This document shows, one piece after another, positions 16,979 through 25,697 of a stretch of DNA of 46,534 bases. Source of the stretch: an uncultured Bacteroidota bacterium. Lineage in GTDB: Bacteria; Bacteroidota; Bacteroidia; Chitinophagales; Chitinophagaceae. Positions within the stretch are counted from its first letter, which is position 1. Every line of letters starts with the position of its first letter. The notes under the pieces are model-generated. The model was not told where the DNA came from and searched no databases. It saw nothing but the letters and a program-made list of their open reading frames with translations. A program made the position numbers and the translations under genes. Where the stretch lies: the NCBI GenBank assembly GCA_903887005.1, contig CAISOH010000319.1:1-46534 (forward strand), in the 5' to 3' direction.

Positions 16979-18025
16979 TTATTTCATCGTTACTGCTTTT
17001 ACACTATCTGTTTTAGGTGCCGGCTTCGTTTCTGCAGGTGCAGGTGTAGCCGGATTATTGCCTATTGAATAGGCCTGCTGCATCAACATCCAGGCATCAT
17101 ACTCCGCCTGTGTTTGCACAATTACAGTTCCCCTCATAGAGTAATGGCCTTTGCCGCATAGCTGATCACAGGCTATTTCATACACAAAGTCAGGATTGTT
17201 GGTTATTTTCTTCATCTCCGCAGTGGTGATGGTGGGAACAAACCATAAGGTAGTGGTGATACCCGGCACAGCATCCATTTTTAAACGAAAATGGGGTAAG
17301 CCAACGTCATGGATAACATCACGGGAGCATATCAACAGTTTTACCGGCTTGTTGACAACCACATGCAATTCTCCGTTCTGGGAAATAATATCATCCTGGT
17401 TGTGCGGATCAGACCAGTCGAGGCCCAATACATTGTTGGCATCGCTTATCTTACGGAAATCCCTTTTGCCAAGTTCATTATCGGCACCAGGGTAACGGAT
17501 CAGCCAGTTAAACTGCTTACCGACAACTTCAACTACGGTCGCATTAGCAGGGGCGGGAGAAGTAACGTCATACCAGTTACGCAGGCCGATAGCTACAAGG
17601 ATGGCCATAGCAATGGCAGGAATTGTTGTCCAGATCAGCTCCAGTTTATTGTTATGCGCAAAAAAGAAAGTAGTTCTTTTATCTGTGGACTGAAAGCGAA
17701 AACAAAACCAGAAAAGGATACCCTGTGTAAGAAAGAAAACGAAACCTGTTACAGCTATGGTATAATTAAACATAGAGTCATAATTCTCCCCTGTCCTGCA
17801 CGCAGCCTTTGGCAGCAGCCTGCCTTTAAACAGCTCGTTACATTCCCAGATACCCCACATACCGAGTATGAACATGATGACCAGCAGCCATGCAATAGCA
17901 CGGTTGGCCTGTGCATTCATTTTTTCCTGTCCACGCAACACGGTCGCGTATTCGCTCGCCTTACTGATCTGGTATATGATGATAAATACCAGGACTATCA
18001 ATGTTATGATTATAAATACCGACAT
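16979..18025 (-). CDS. ctaC: Cytochrome c oxidase subunit II
   Basis: Carries the CuA centre that takes electrons from cytochrome c. The 348-residue protein has an N-terminal helix, two further membrane helices (about 43-60 and 95-115, then 130-145) and a cupredoxin domain with GKQFNWLIRYPG and the CuA ligand block CDQLCGKGHYSMRG. The C-terminal tail is rich in Pro, Ala and Lys (NNPATPAPAETKPAPK). It lies between actF and subunit I in the same orientation. Confidence 0.95.
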   Translation of the reverse strand: MSVFIIITLIVLVFIIIYQISKASEYATVLRGQEKMNAQANRAIAWLLVIMFILGMWGIWECNELFKGRLLPKAACRTGENYDSMFNYTIAVTGFVFFLTQGILFWFCFRFQSTDKRTTFFFAHNNKLELIWTTIPAIAMAILVAIGLRNWYDVTSPAPANATVVEVVGKQFNWLIRYPGADNELGKRDFRKISDANNVLGLDWSDPHNQDDIISQNGELHVVVNKPVKLLICSRDVIHDVGLPHFRLKMDAVPGITTTLWFVPTITTAEMKKITNNPDFVYEIACDQLCGKGHYSMRGTVIVQTQAEYDAWMLMQQAYSIGNNPATPAPAETKPAPKTDSVKAVTMK

Positions 18026-18096
18026 GGTCGTTCAGCTTATATTTACTTGTTAAATTTAATTTCCGACTAAACTCTTTACTCTGATTCCTAACTTTT

Positions 18097-19323
18097 CTAA
18101 CTCAGGTGTACCACTGTTTCTTTCAGCAGCAAATTATTCTCCGGCACCAAAGAAGATTTTGTAAGTGTATTTGATACAGCATAAATCAATATACCTGCAA
18201 AACCCATGAATATGCCTATTTCATACCAGTTGATATGCCAGTGCTCTTTAAGCGGGCCGGGCATGATCATCTGGAAGAAATCGAGCCAATGGCCAAATAT
18301 GATAAACATTGCCATAAAAGTGAGCGTAAAATAATTCCGCTTGCTTGGGCGCGACATGATTATCAATATCGGCATACAGAAGTTGATAATGAAATTAGCA
18401 TAGAATATTACACTGTACGGGCCTTGCTGGCGTAATTTAAAGTAAACAGTTTCATCAGGTATGTTGGCGTACCAAATCAGCATGTATTGCGCAAACCATA
18501 AATAAGTCCAGAAGATACTGAATGCAAACATGAACTTACCGAGGTCATGCATGTGCTCAATAGTCACTAATTTCAGATTGCCATGGTTCTTAAGATATAC
18601 CACCCACAAAAGAATGAGCGACATACCACTAACAAAAGCGCTTGCAAAAGTGTACCAGCTAAACAAGGTAGAATACCAGTGAGGCTGCACGCTCATGATC
18701 CACAACCAGGGAGCTGTACTCATTTGAGATAATGCATAAACAAAAAGAAATACGCCTGATAAACGAAACACTTTCCAGTAATTCTTAGTATCATTCTTAG
18801 GAGCGCTTTCCTGCGCTATGGACATTGCCCGGAACTTACGGCCAAAGAAAGCCCAAAGACCCATAATAACCAGGGTAAATCCTACAAACATGCCTTTATT
18901 AAGAAAAGCAGACTTGCCCAGAAGTATTTTATCCTTACCCGGCGTTACCCATTCATAAATAGTATTAATGCCATTTGCATCTTTAAACGTAAAGACTATC
19001 AGGAACATTACCACTGCGGCAATGGTACCAAATATCCATACATTGGCGCCAATAGCTTCCGGCACCCTGCGATAAGCTACTATCCATCCTCCCTGGGCGA
19101 GAGAAGCCGCCGCCTGGACAAAAATACTTACTGTTGTAATCAGCGTAAAAAATACGCTGTCGTGGAGCAGCACCGCCCAGAAACGGGCCCTGTCAACATC
19201 AATATGGCCCATCAGCAAAGTAGCAATACCCCCAATCAAGGCTAAAACGCCTATGGCTATAAGGGCAAGACTTGTATTTTTTAAGCGTCCGGGTATCTCA
19301 AAACGGTCATTCATTGTATGCAA
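18097..19323 (-). CDS. actF: Alternative complex III subunit ActF
   Basis: Integral membrane subunit of the quinol:cytochrome c oxidoreductase (alternative complex III), homologous in fold to the NrfD-type subunit ActC. The 408-residue sequence has about ten hydrophobic helices; SQMSTAPWLWIMSVQPHWYS and WLDFFQMIMPG are conserved-looking family blocks. It follows actE by about 30 bases and precedes cox subunit II, the gene order seen in other Bacteroidota. Confidence 0.92.
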   Translation of the reverse strand: MHTMNDRFEIPGRLKNTSLALIAIGVLALIGGIATLLMGHIDVDRARFWAVLLHDSVFFTLITTVSIFVQAAASLAQGGWIVAYRRVPEAIGANVWIFGTIAAVVMFLIVFTFKDANGINTIYEWVTPGKDKILLGKSAFLNKGMFVGFTLVIMGLWAFFGRKFRAMSIAQESAPKNDTKNYWKVFRLSGVFLFVYALSQMSTAPWLWIMSVQPHWYSTLFSWYTFASAFVSGMSLILLWVVYLKNHGNLKLVTIEHMHDLGKFMFAFSIFWTYLWFAQYMLIWYANIPDETVYFKLRQQGPYSVIFYANFIINFCMPILIIMSRPSKRNYFTLTFMAMFIIFGHWLDFFQMIMPGPLKEHWHINWYEIGIFMGFAGILIYAVSNTLTKSSLVPENNLLLKETVVHLS

Positions 19324-19354
19324 CTTTTATTAAAAATCGTTTTAAAATTCAGTA

Positions 19355-20038
19355 TTATTTTTTCTTGTTTTCATCAGCCTTCGCCATCATTGGCGCCGCA
19401 GCTTTTGCACTATCAGCTTTTGCTGCGGGAGCAACGCCTTCTCCGAAAATAAAGGCATCTCCGCCATTTTCAGATTGTAATTTTTTTATGTGAGCTATTA
19501 CCATCCAGCGCTGTTTAATATCCAGTTGGCTGGCATAAGACCCCATCATGTTTTTACCATATTTTACAGCTGCATACATCTGGCCTACCGGCATATGCAG
19601 GTATTTGGCATCCTTAAAATTAGCTGGCATAGATGCGAATTTACCACTTGCGAAAAGCGGCCCCTGCCCGTCAAGATTAGTACCGTGACAGATACCGCAA
19701 TAGATATTAAACAAACGGCCGCCTTCTTTTAGCTCATCAGCGCTGAAACGCATGGCCGTAGTTAATGTCTTATACGCTGTTGTGTCACCTTCTTTCAGAT
19801 GATCGGGCAATTGGTGTCCGCGCGCTACAGTACCAGTAACCGGAAGACGGCTGGTCATGCTGTCTTCAAAGTTCGGGTTGGATGTATAAGCATCGTAAGC
19901 ACGCGAGTAGGTCATATCGGGTGCATAAACGTGTCCCGGATCACGACGTATGTTACCTGTGTCGCACGACGCCAGGCCAAGTGTCATTCCCAAGCTTGCT
20001 ACTAGTATGCTTTTAATCTTGTTCATATTCAAATTCAA
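19355..20038 (-). CDS. actE: Alternative complex III subunit ActE (monohaem cytochrome c)
   Basis: Periplasmic monohaem cytochrome c of 227 residues. The N-terminus is a lipoprotein signal (LGLASC, Cys25). One haem motif CGICH is followed by GTNLDGQGP; the distal Met is probably in YGKNMMGSYA. The C-terminal 40 residues are Ala/Lys-rich. Its ATG directly follows an array of TTTTGAA heptamers on the coding strand. In the complex it carries electrons out toward the oxidase. Confidence 0.93.
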   Translation of the reverse strand: MNLNMNKIKSILVASLGMTLGLASCDTGNIRRDPGHVYAPDMTYSRAYDAYTSNPNFEDSMTSRLPVTGTVARGHQLPDHLKEGDTTAYKTLTTAMRFSADELKEGGRLFNIYCGICHGTNLDGQGPLFASGKFASMPANFKDAKYLHMPVGQMYAAVKYGKNMMGSYASQLDIKQRWMVIAHIKKLQSENGGDAFIFGEGVAPAAKADSAKAAAPMMAKADENKKK

Positions 20039-20060
20039 AATTCAAAATTCAAAATTCAAA
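20026..20060. repeat. TTCAAAA heptamer array before actE
   Basis: Four to five copies of TTCAAAA (plus strand), i.e. TTTTGAA on the coding strand, run into the actE start region between actD and actE. Confidence 0.75.
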
Positions 20061-20134
20061 AACCGTAAACCGGTTTGCTACCCTTTCTATCCTTGTCACT
20101 CCAAGTGCCGCTCGCAAGGGATTGACCCTGTTAT

Positions 20135-20716
20135 TTACCTGGCATGCTGCAGCTCATAAGGTTCTTTTTTATCCCAGCGGCCATACCACCAGCTTGCCTC
20201 TGCAACTTGTATGGATGTTTCTTTTGCCCCTGTTGCTTTAAGGAATGCTATCGCCTCTTCTTCCGACGTATGATTATTCAACTCTATTGCCATTACAAAC
20301 AGGTCATCGCTCTGGCGTGGATGAAACACATGTTTTTTAACGCCGGGCATTATCTGGTTGAGGTAGCAAAAAGTAAGCGTCATGCCTACCGCTGCAAATA
20401 ATACTGTAAGCTCGAATGTTATCGGTATCCATGCCGGTAATGCAAAGTGAGGTTTACCGCCATAAATGATAGGCCAGTCGGAAGTAAATATCCAGGAAAT
20501 AAACCCTACAGCCGTTGACGTACCGCACAATCCGTAAATAAAACCAGCAATGTGCAGGTCGGTACCTTTCAGCCCCATTTCTTCATCGAGCCCATGCACG
20601 GCGAATGGTGTGTAGATATCGTGAATCTTATAACCGCTTTTGCGAACTTTTTTGACTGCAGGAAATAATACTTCCTCATCATCGTAAGCCGCTACCGCAA
20701 ACTTTTTTATAGCCAT
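20135..20716 (-). CDS. actD: Alternative complex III subunit ActD (DUF3341)
   Basis: Membrane subunit of the complex, 193 residues. A soluble N-terminal region with FAVAAYDDEEVLFPAVKKVR and YTPFAVHGLDEEMGLKGT is followed by two membrane helices (about 58-80 and 97-122) and a C-terminal part with HPRQSDDLFVMAIE. This matches the DUF3341 subunit that binds next to ActC. It is preceded by short-period repeats within 18 bases of its ATG. Confidence 0.94.
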   Translation of the reverse strand: MAIKKFAVAAYDDEEVLFPAVKKVRKSGYKIHDIYTPFAVHGLDEEMGLKGTDLHIAGFIYGLCGTSTAVGFISWIFTSDWPIIYGGKPHFALPAWIPITFELTVLFAAVGMTLTFCYLNQIMPGVKKHVFHPRQSDDLFVMAIELNNHTSEEEAIAFLKATGAKETSIQVAEASWWYGRWDKKEPYELQHAR

Positions 20717-20717
20717 T

Positions 20718-20850
20718 TTAAGTCAAAATTCAAAAGTCAAAATTCAAAAAACATAAGTCTCAAACATGTTCACATTACCTCATGTTCACATTATCCCATC
20801 TTCACATTTTCACATTACCTCATTTTCACATTCCCCACATTGCCGCATTA
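20718..20850. repeat. Two short-period repeat phrases in the actC-actD gap
   Basis: 20718-20750 holds alternating GTCAAAATTCAAAA units. 20766-20848 holds about seven degenerate TTCACATTACCTCA units. Nothing else is in the gap, so actD is preceded only by repeat sequence. Confidence 0.75.
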
Positions 20851-22317
20851 TCAATGATGGGCCGGTTCTTCATGGTGCTCTTCTTCATGATGGGTATGCA
20901 CCAAATGAACAAACTCTTCCGTGCTTTGGTTATCAATCCGCTCCATTCCTCTTTTGTAGTTATCACCTGATGTCTTCAACACGAATTTAATTTCGGCAAC
21001 AGCGATAACCGGGAAATATTTAGCGAATAAGAAGTAGCAGGTAAAGAATAATCCGAAAGTGCCCAGGTAAAATCCTACTTCCGGCCATGTAGGGCTGTAA
21101 TACGCCCAGCTTCCCGGCACCCAGTCGCGGTAAGTGGAAGTAACGATGATTACAAAACGCTCGAACCACATACCAATGTTTACAACTATTGACATAACGA
21201 AAGTGAATGGTACATTTCTGCGAAGTTTTTTCACCCAGAAAAGCTGGGGAGATACCACGTTACAGGTCATCATCGCCCAATAACTCCACCAATATGGCCC
21301 CATGATACGCCACTGGAATGCAGCCATTTCGCCCCAAGACTGGCTGTACCAGGACATGAACAATTCTGTAAGATATGCCACACCAACAATAGAACCGGTA
21401 AGAACGATAATTTTGTTCATCGCTTCGAGGTGGCCAATAGTAATATATTCTTCGAGGTGAAGTATTTTACGGGTAAGCACCAGCAGCGTATTTACCATCG
21501 CAAACCCTGAAAATACCGCACCCGCAACGAAGTAGGGCGGGAATATGGTAGTATGCCATCCGGGTATTACCGAGGTAGCGAAGTCAAAAGATACTATCGT
21601 ATGAACGGAAAGTACAAGCGGGGTAGAAAGGCCTGCAAGCACAAGGGCCAACGCTTCATGACGTTGCCAGTTTTTAGCGGTACCGGTCCATCCGAAAGAA
21701 GCAACACCATATAACAGCTTACGTAATTTTGTTTTTGCCCGGTCGCGTATCAATGCGAAATCAGGAAGAAGACCACAATACCAGAATAATAAGGATACCG
21801 TAAAATAGGTAGAAATTGCGAACACGTCCCACAGAAGCGGAGAATCAAAGTTGGGCCAAAGAGCACCGCGTGTATTGGGCAGCGGCAATACCCAGAAACC
21901 ATCCCAAACGCGGCCCATATGCCAAATCGGGAACTGTCCTGCACACATTACAGCGAAGATAGTCATGGCTTCAGCAGCACGGTTCACACCTGTACGCCAG
22001 CCCTGGCGGAATAACAAAAGGATAGCAGAGATCAGCGTACCGGCATGGCCGATACCAATCCACCATACAAAGTTGGTAATGTCCCAACCCCAGCCAACAG
22101 TACGGTTTACACCCCAGGTACCTAATCCCCAATATACGGCCCAGGTAACGGAAAATATTCCAAACAGTAACAATATTACTGAAAAGATAAAACCTACATA
22201 CCACATGCGGCCCGGCTTGCGCTCTATGGGACCGATTATGTCCTCAGACACCTGGTGATAATTCTTATTACCATCAACAAGTGGCTCCCTTACAAACGAT
22301 TCGTACTTAATATGCAT
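20851..22317 (-). CDS. actC: Alternative complex III subunit ActC (NrfD-like quinol-binding subunit)
   Basis: Core membrane subunit, 488 residues and about ten helices, of the NrfD/PsrC family; it binds menaquinol in the characterised complexes. Seen here: WGWDITNFVWWIGIGHAG, FPIWHMGRVWDG and SVHTIVSFDFATSVIPGWHT, all typical family blocks. The C-terminus is His/Glu-rich (HTHHEEEHHEEP), possibly metal-binding. It lies between actB and actD. Confidence 0.95.
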   Translation of the reverse strand: MHIKYESFVREPLVDGNKNYHQVSEDIIGPIERKPGRMWYVGFIFSVILLLFGIFSVTWAVYWGLGTWGVNRTVGWGWDITNFVWWIGIGHAGTLISAILLLFRQGWRTGVNRAAEAMTIFAVMCAGQFPIWHMGRVWDGFWVLPLPNTRGALWPNFDSPLLWDVFAISTYFTVSLLFWYCGLLPDFALIRDRAKTKLRKLLYGVASFGWTGTAKNWQRHEALALVLAGLSTPLVLSVHTIVSFDFATSVIPGWHTTIFPPYFVAGAVFSGFAMVNTLLVLTRKILHLEEYITIGHLEAMNKIIVLTGSIVGVAYLTELFMSWYSQSWGEMAAFQWRIMGPYWWSYWAMMTCNVVSPQLFWVKKLRRNVPFTFVMSIVVNIGMWFERFVIIVTSTYRDWVPGSWAYYSPTWPEVGFYLGTFGLFFTCYFLFAKYFPVIAVAEIKFVLKTSGDNYKRGMERIDNQSTEEFVHLVHTHHEEEHHEEPAHH

Positions 22318-22379
22318 AGCACGTAATTAGTATTTTTAAAGTTCCGAGAAAATAAAATTAAAACCGGGCTTCCCCTCTT

Positions 22380-22474
22380 TTCATTTTATTTCTTCAATTT
22401 CAATCATTCAAATATTATTCTTCCGGCGTTTACTGCAATTAAGCCATTGAGCCATTTCGCAATTAAGCCATTAC
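22380..22474. repeat. AATTAAGCCATT/ATTTCAAT repeat phrases in the actB-actC gap
   Basis: TTCAATTTCAATCATTCAAAT (22393-22413) and GCAATTAAGCCATTGAGCCA (22435-22454) followed by another AATTAAGCCATTA (22460-22472) abut the actB stop. The AGCCATT phrase recurs at 37390-37440 and 37641-37682. Confidence 0.65.
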
Positions 22475-25400
22475 TATATATGATACTTCAGGAAATCATC
22501 CTTCGTCTCATCCTTGGCATGTATTTCTTCTGTATTTCTTATCCTTGCAAGATAATTTACGTTAGGAAGCGTATGAATGTGCTCCAGTACATAAAATGTA
22601 CGCTCCATCTGCTCTTCTTTGCGCAATTTAGCTATTCCACTCTCTTTATCCTTTACATTACCAAACATAATCGCATCAGTAGGGCAAGCTGTCTGACATG
22701 CAGTGCGCGCTTCGCCATCTTTCAACGGGCGGCCAGCTTTCTTGGCTGTAAGCTTTGCATCCTGAAGACGTTGTACGCAGAAAGTACATTTCTCCATTAC
22801 ACCACGGCTACGAACCGTTACATCCGGATTTAATACCATCCGTGTAAGGTTATCATTCATATCATCGCGGCGGTCATCTTCATACAGGTTATCAGCAAAT
22901 GCATCAGCGCCGTTCCAGTCCATCCAGTTGAAGTGACGTACTTTATAAGGACAGTTGTTTGCGCAATATTTAGTGCCGATACAACGGTTGTAAGCCATTT
23001 GGTTCAGGCCTTCTGAACTGTGGTTGGTTGCAGATACCGGGCAAACGTTTTCGCAGGGCGCATTATCGCAATGCTGGCAAAGCATAGGCTGGAAAACGGT
23101 CTGGATAGTATCCGGATCATCTGTCATACCGCTGAAATACCGGTCAATGCGTATCCAGTGCATTTCATGGTTTTTTATTACATGCTCTTTACCAACCACT
23201 GAAATATTATTCTCAGCCATACAACCTACAACACATGCACCGCAACCAGTACAACTGTTAAGGTCAATAGACATGCCCCATTTTATACCTTCATATTGAT
23301 AATTAGGATATAATGTCCCATTTGCACGGTAACCTTCTTCTGTGTTTGCATCTACAATTGGTTCTTTACCTTCCTTCCCTTCTTCAATCCATGGCACAGC
23401 TGCAAATTCCGCAATTTCCACACCACGTTCTTTCAGCAATACTTTAGGGTCTTTGCTGAATTCTTCGAGTGTAAATTCATGCATTACAGGTCGCGCTTCA
23501 TAACTGTTGTGCGACTGTGTATATGCAAGATCGTATTTTTCATTGGTACCGGTAATTGTCACATCGCTGTGTGATTCAAATGTCAGCCCGTTAAAAGACA
23601 TAAACGGATATGCATTTTTACCGCCTTTTGTAGCATCACTCGCAGCGGCGCGTCCTACTTTCGCATCACGGCCAAAACCAACTGCTAATGCTACTACATC
23701 ATTGTGCATTCCAGGTACCACAATTACGGGTACATTCACTGTATAACCATTCGCTCCTTTCAGAGTAACTACACGTTTCTTAAAATCGACTTCCGAAAAT
23801 CCGGTCAATTCCGCATCCAGGGCTTTAGCGCGTTTGGGCGATACACATAAGTAATTATCCCATGTAACCCTCGTAATAGGATCCGGCATTTCCAGCAACC
23901 ATGGATTGTTGCTCCATACTCCGCCATAACCAATGCCTATCTTTTGATAAACATTAAGTTCTACACCGGTTTTTACTGTTCTGGCATCAATTTTAGCAAT
24001 CGCATCAGCCACATTACCAATAAAAGCAGCACCGCCATTAGCCATTTCACCCGCAGGCTCTATAACACCGTCCTGCAATGCTTTATCAAAGTTTTCCTGG
24101 CTGCCTGTCTTCTTCATCCAGTAATCTTTCCAGAAATCACCGTAAGATTGGGCCGCTCCGGTCCAAGTAAGTAATGAATCCTGAACCGCACGTGTTTTGA
24201 ACAACGGCGCAATACCAGGCTGCATCAGGCTGAAATAATTAGGTTTCGGCTCTGCATCACCCCAGCTTTCCAGGAAGTTATGGTCAGGAACTACGAATTT
24301 ACATTTTTGCGCGGTTTCATCCATACGATCAGCAAAAGAAACGCTTACCGGAACTTTTGAAAGAGCGTCAGCAAATTTCTTACCTTCATAATAATCATAA
24401 ACCGGATTTACTCCGTGCAGGAATATGGAACCTACCTGCCCTGCTTCCATAGCAGCAACCATGTCAACAACATCCTTGTCAATACCCTGCCTGTAATTGC
24501 TGGTTACAGTCCAGTTGATAGTAACGCCATTAGCGCCTATTTTATCATTTATTGCGTTGATTACTGTTTGTAAGACTACATCATTACAGCTACAAACCAC
24601 CAGTCCGTTACCTTTCTTCAGGTCGGCAGCAGCGCTCATTACCAATTTATTCAGGTTTGGAGTGCTCAGGTTTGGCTGGGTACCATTTACTACTGCATTA
24701 TATAATGCTACAGCAATTTTGCTCTTTTCTGATGGCCTGCAGGTGGCGCGTTGATCAGCGGCTGCTCCTGTAATGGTCTGTGTTGACTCTACCTGGTAGT
24801 GCTTTGAAAGTTTTATGTTCTTAGCGCTTATCTTCCTGCCTTTGGAATATCCTTTCGAGAATTCAACAGGAGAAAGCCATGTGCCGAGAAAGTCAGCGCC
24901 TATGCTTACTATCGTTTTCGCTTTATCGAAATGATACGTAGGCAATGTGCGTTTGCCATAGCAGGCTTCATTTGCCTGCAACATACCCGAATAAGAAATA
25001 GCATCGTAAACGACGTGCTTTACATTCGGGTATTTAGTTGTAAACTGAGTAATGATTTCTTTTGTAGTAGGGCTAAGAACAGAGCCGGTAACGAGATAGC
25101 CGGGTTTTGTGCCTATACCTTCCTTTACCATTGTATCAATAGAAGCAAAAGTCGCTTCCTTACCATCAGCATAAGGATGGCGGATACGGGCTTTATCATA
25201 TAAATTCAATACAGAAGCCTGCACCCTTGCTGATGTTCCCCCTTTGGTAATGGAAGACAATTCATTGCCTTCTATCTTTATAGGGCGTCCATCTCTTGTT
25301 TTAATGACAATAGCGCAATAATCGCCGCCGTCAGCAAAGGTAGATGCGTAATAATTAGGAACCCCCGGAACAATGTCTTCGGGCTTGATGGCATAAGGAA

Positions 25401-25623
25401 TGGCTTTGCGCACCGGCATTTCGCAACTTGCCACCAATGTAGCGGCAAGTGTACTGAAACCCAGGAACTTCAGGAAGTCCCGGCGGGGTGTAGTGGCGCT
25501 GAATAAGCTATCGCTTAAGTCGAACGGCAACTCCTCTTTAAACTCATTGTCCGCCGCATCTGGCCGCGGGGCATTGATGTTTTTAAGATCTTCCAGGTCC
25601 GTCCAATATTGTTTTTGACTCAT
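22474..25623 (-). CDS. actB: Alternative complex III subunit ActB (molybdopterin-like plus iron-sulphur subunit)
   Basis: A 1049-residue fusion. The N-terminus has a Tat-like motif (RRDFLKFLGFSTLAA, about 48-62). Residues about 60-750 form a molybdopterin-oxidoreductase fold; in characterised complexes this part holds no cofactor. Residues about 770-1000 carry the ferredoxin cysteines: CTGCGACVVGC, CQHCDNAPCENVCP, CIGTKYCANNCPYK and CTFCVQRLQD with CQTACPTDA, enough for one 3Fe-4S and three 4Fe-4S clusters. The ATG follows a TTCAAAA repeat array. Confidence 0.95.
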   Translation of the reverse strand: MSQKQYWTDLEDLKNINAPRPDAADNEFKEELPFDLSDSLFSATTPRRDFLKFLGFSTLAATLVASCEMPVRKAIPYAIKPEDIVPGVPNYYASTFADGGDYCAIVIKTRDGRPIKIEGNELSSITKGGTSARVQASVLNLYDKARIRHPYADGKEATFASIDTMVKEGIGTKPGYLVTGSVLSPTTKEIITQFTTKYPNVKHVVYDAISYSGMLQANEACYGKRTLPTYHFDKAKTIVSIGADFLGTWLSPVEFSKGYSKGRKISAKNIKLSKHYQVESTQTITGAAADQRATCRPSEKSKIAVALYNAVVNGTQPNLSTPNLNKLVMSAAADLKKGNGLVVCSCNDVVLQTVINAINDKIGANGVTINWTVTSNYRQGIDKDVVDMVAAMEAGQVGSIFLHGVNPVYDYYEGKKFADALSKVPVSVSFADRMDETAQKCKFVVPDHNFLESWGDAEPKPNYFSLMQPGIAPLFKTRAVQDSLLTWTGAAQSYGDFWKDYWMKKTGSQENFDKALQDGVIEPAGEMANGGAAFIGNVADAIAKIDARTVKTGVELNVYQKIGIGYGGVWSNNPWLLEMPDPITRVTWDNYLCVSPKRAKALDAELTGFSEVDFKKRVVTLKGANGYTVNVPVIVVPGMHNDVVALAVGFGRDAKVGRAAASDATKGGKNAYPFMSFNGLTFESHSDVTITGTNEKYDLAYTQSHNSYEARPVMHEFTLEEFSKDPKVLLKERGVEIAEFAAVPWIEEGKEGKEPIVDANTEEGYRANGTLYPNYQYEGIKWGMSIDLNSCTGCGACVVGCMAENNISVVGKEHVIKNHEMHWIRIDRYFSGMTDDPDTIQTVFQPMLCQHCDNAPCENVCPVSATNHSSEGLNQMAYNRCIGTKYCANNCPYKVRHFNWMDWNGADAFADNLYEDDRRDDMNDNLTRMVLNPDVTVRSRGVMEKCTFCVQRLQDAKLTAKKAGRPLKDGEARTACQTACPTDAIMFGNVKDKESGIAKLRKEEQMERTFYVLEHIHTLPNVNYLARIRNTEEIHAKDETKDDFLKYHI

Positions 25624-25628
25624 AATGT

Positions 25629-25661
25629 AAATTCAAAATTCAAAATTCAAAATTCAAAAAC
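25629..25661. repeat. TTCAAAA heptamer array before actB
   Basis: AATTCAAAATTCAAAATTC repeated to 25661; four copies of the heptamer, about 6 bases upstream of the actB ATG on the coding strand. Confidence 0.75.
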
Positions 25662-25697
25662 CTCTTATTCACAACTCCCTTTTAGGGGCCGGGGGTA
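25662..25697 (+). repeat. Copy 3 of TCCCCTTTAGGGG repeat family, abutting actA stop
   Basis: TTATTCACAACTCCCTTTTAGGGGCCGGGGGTA runs into the TAA stop of actA (25698-25700, minus strand). Confidence 0.5.

Noticed and set aside
17309-18070. 253-codon plus-strand frame opposite cox subunit II
   Set aside because: Antisense of a well-supported gene; no family features.
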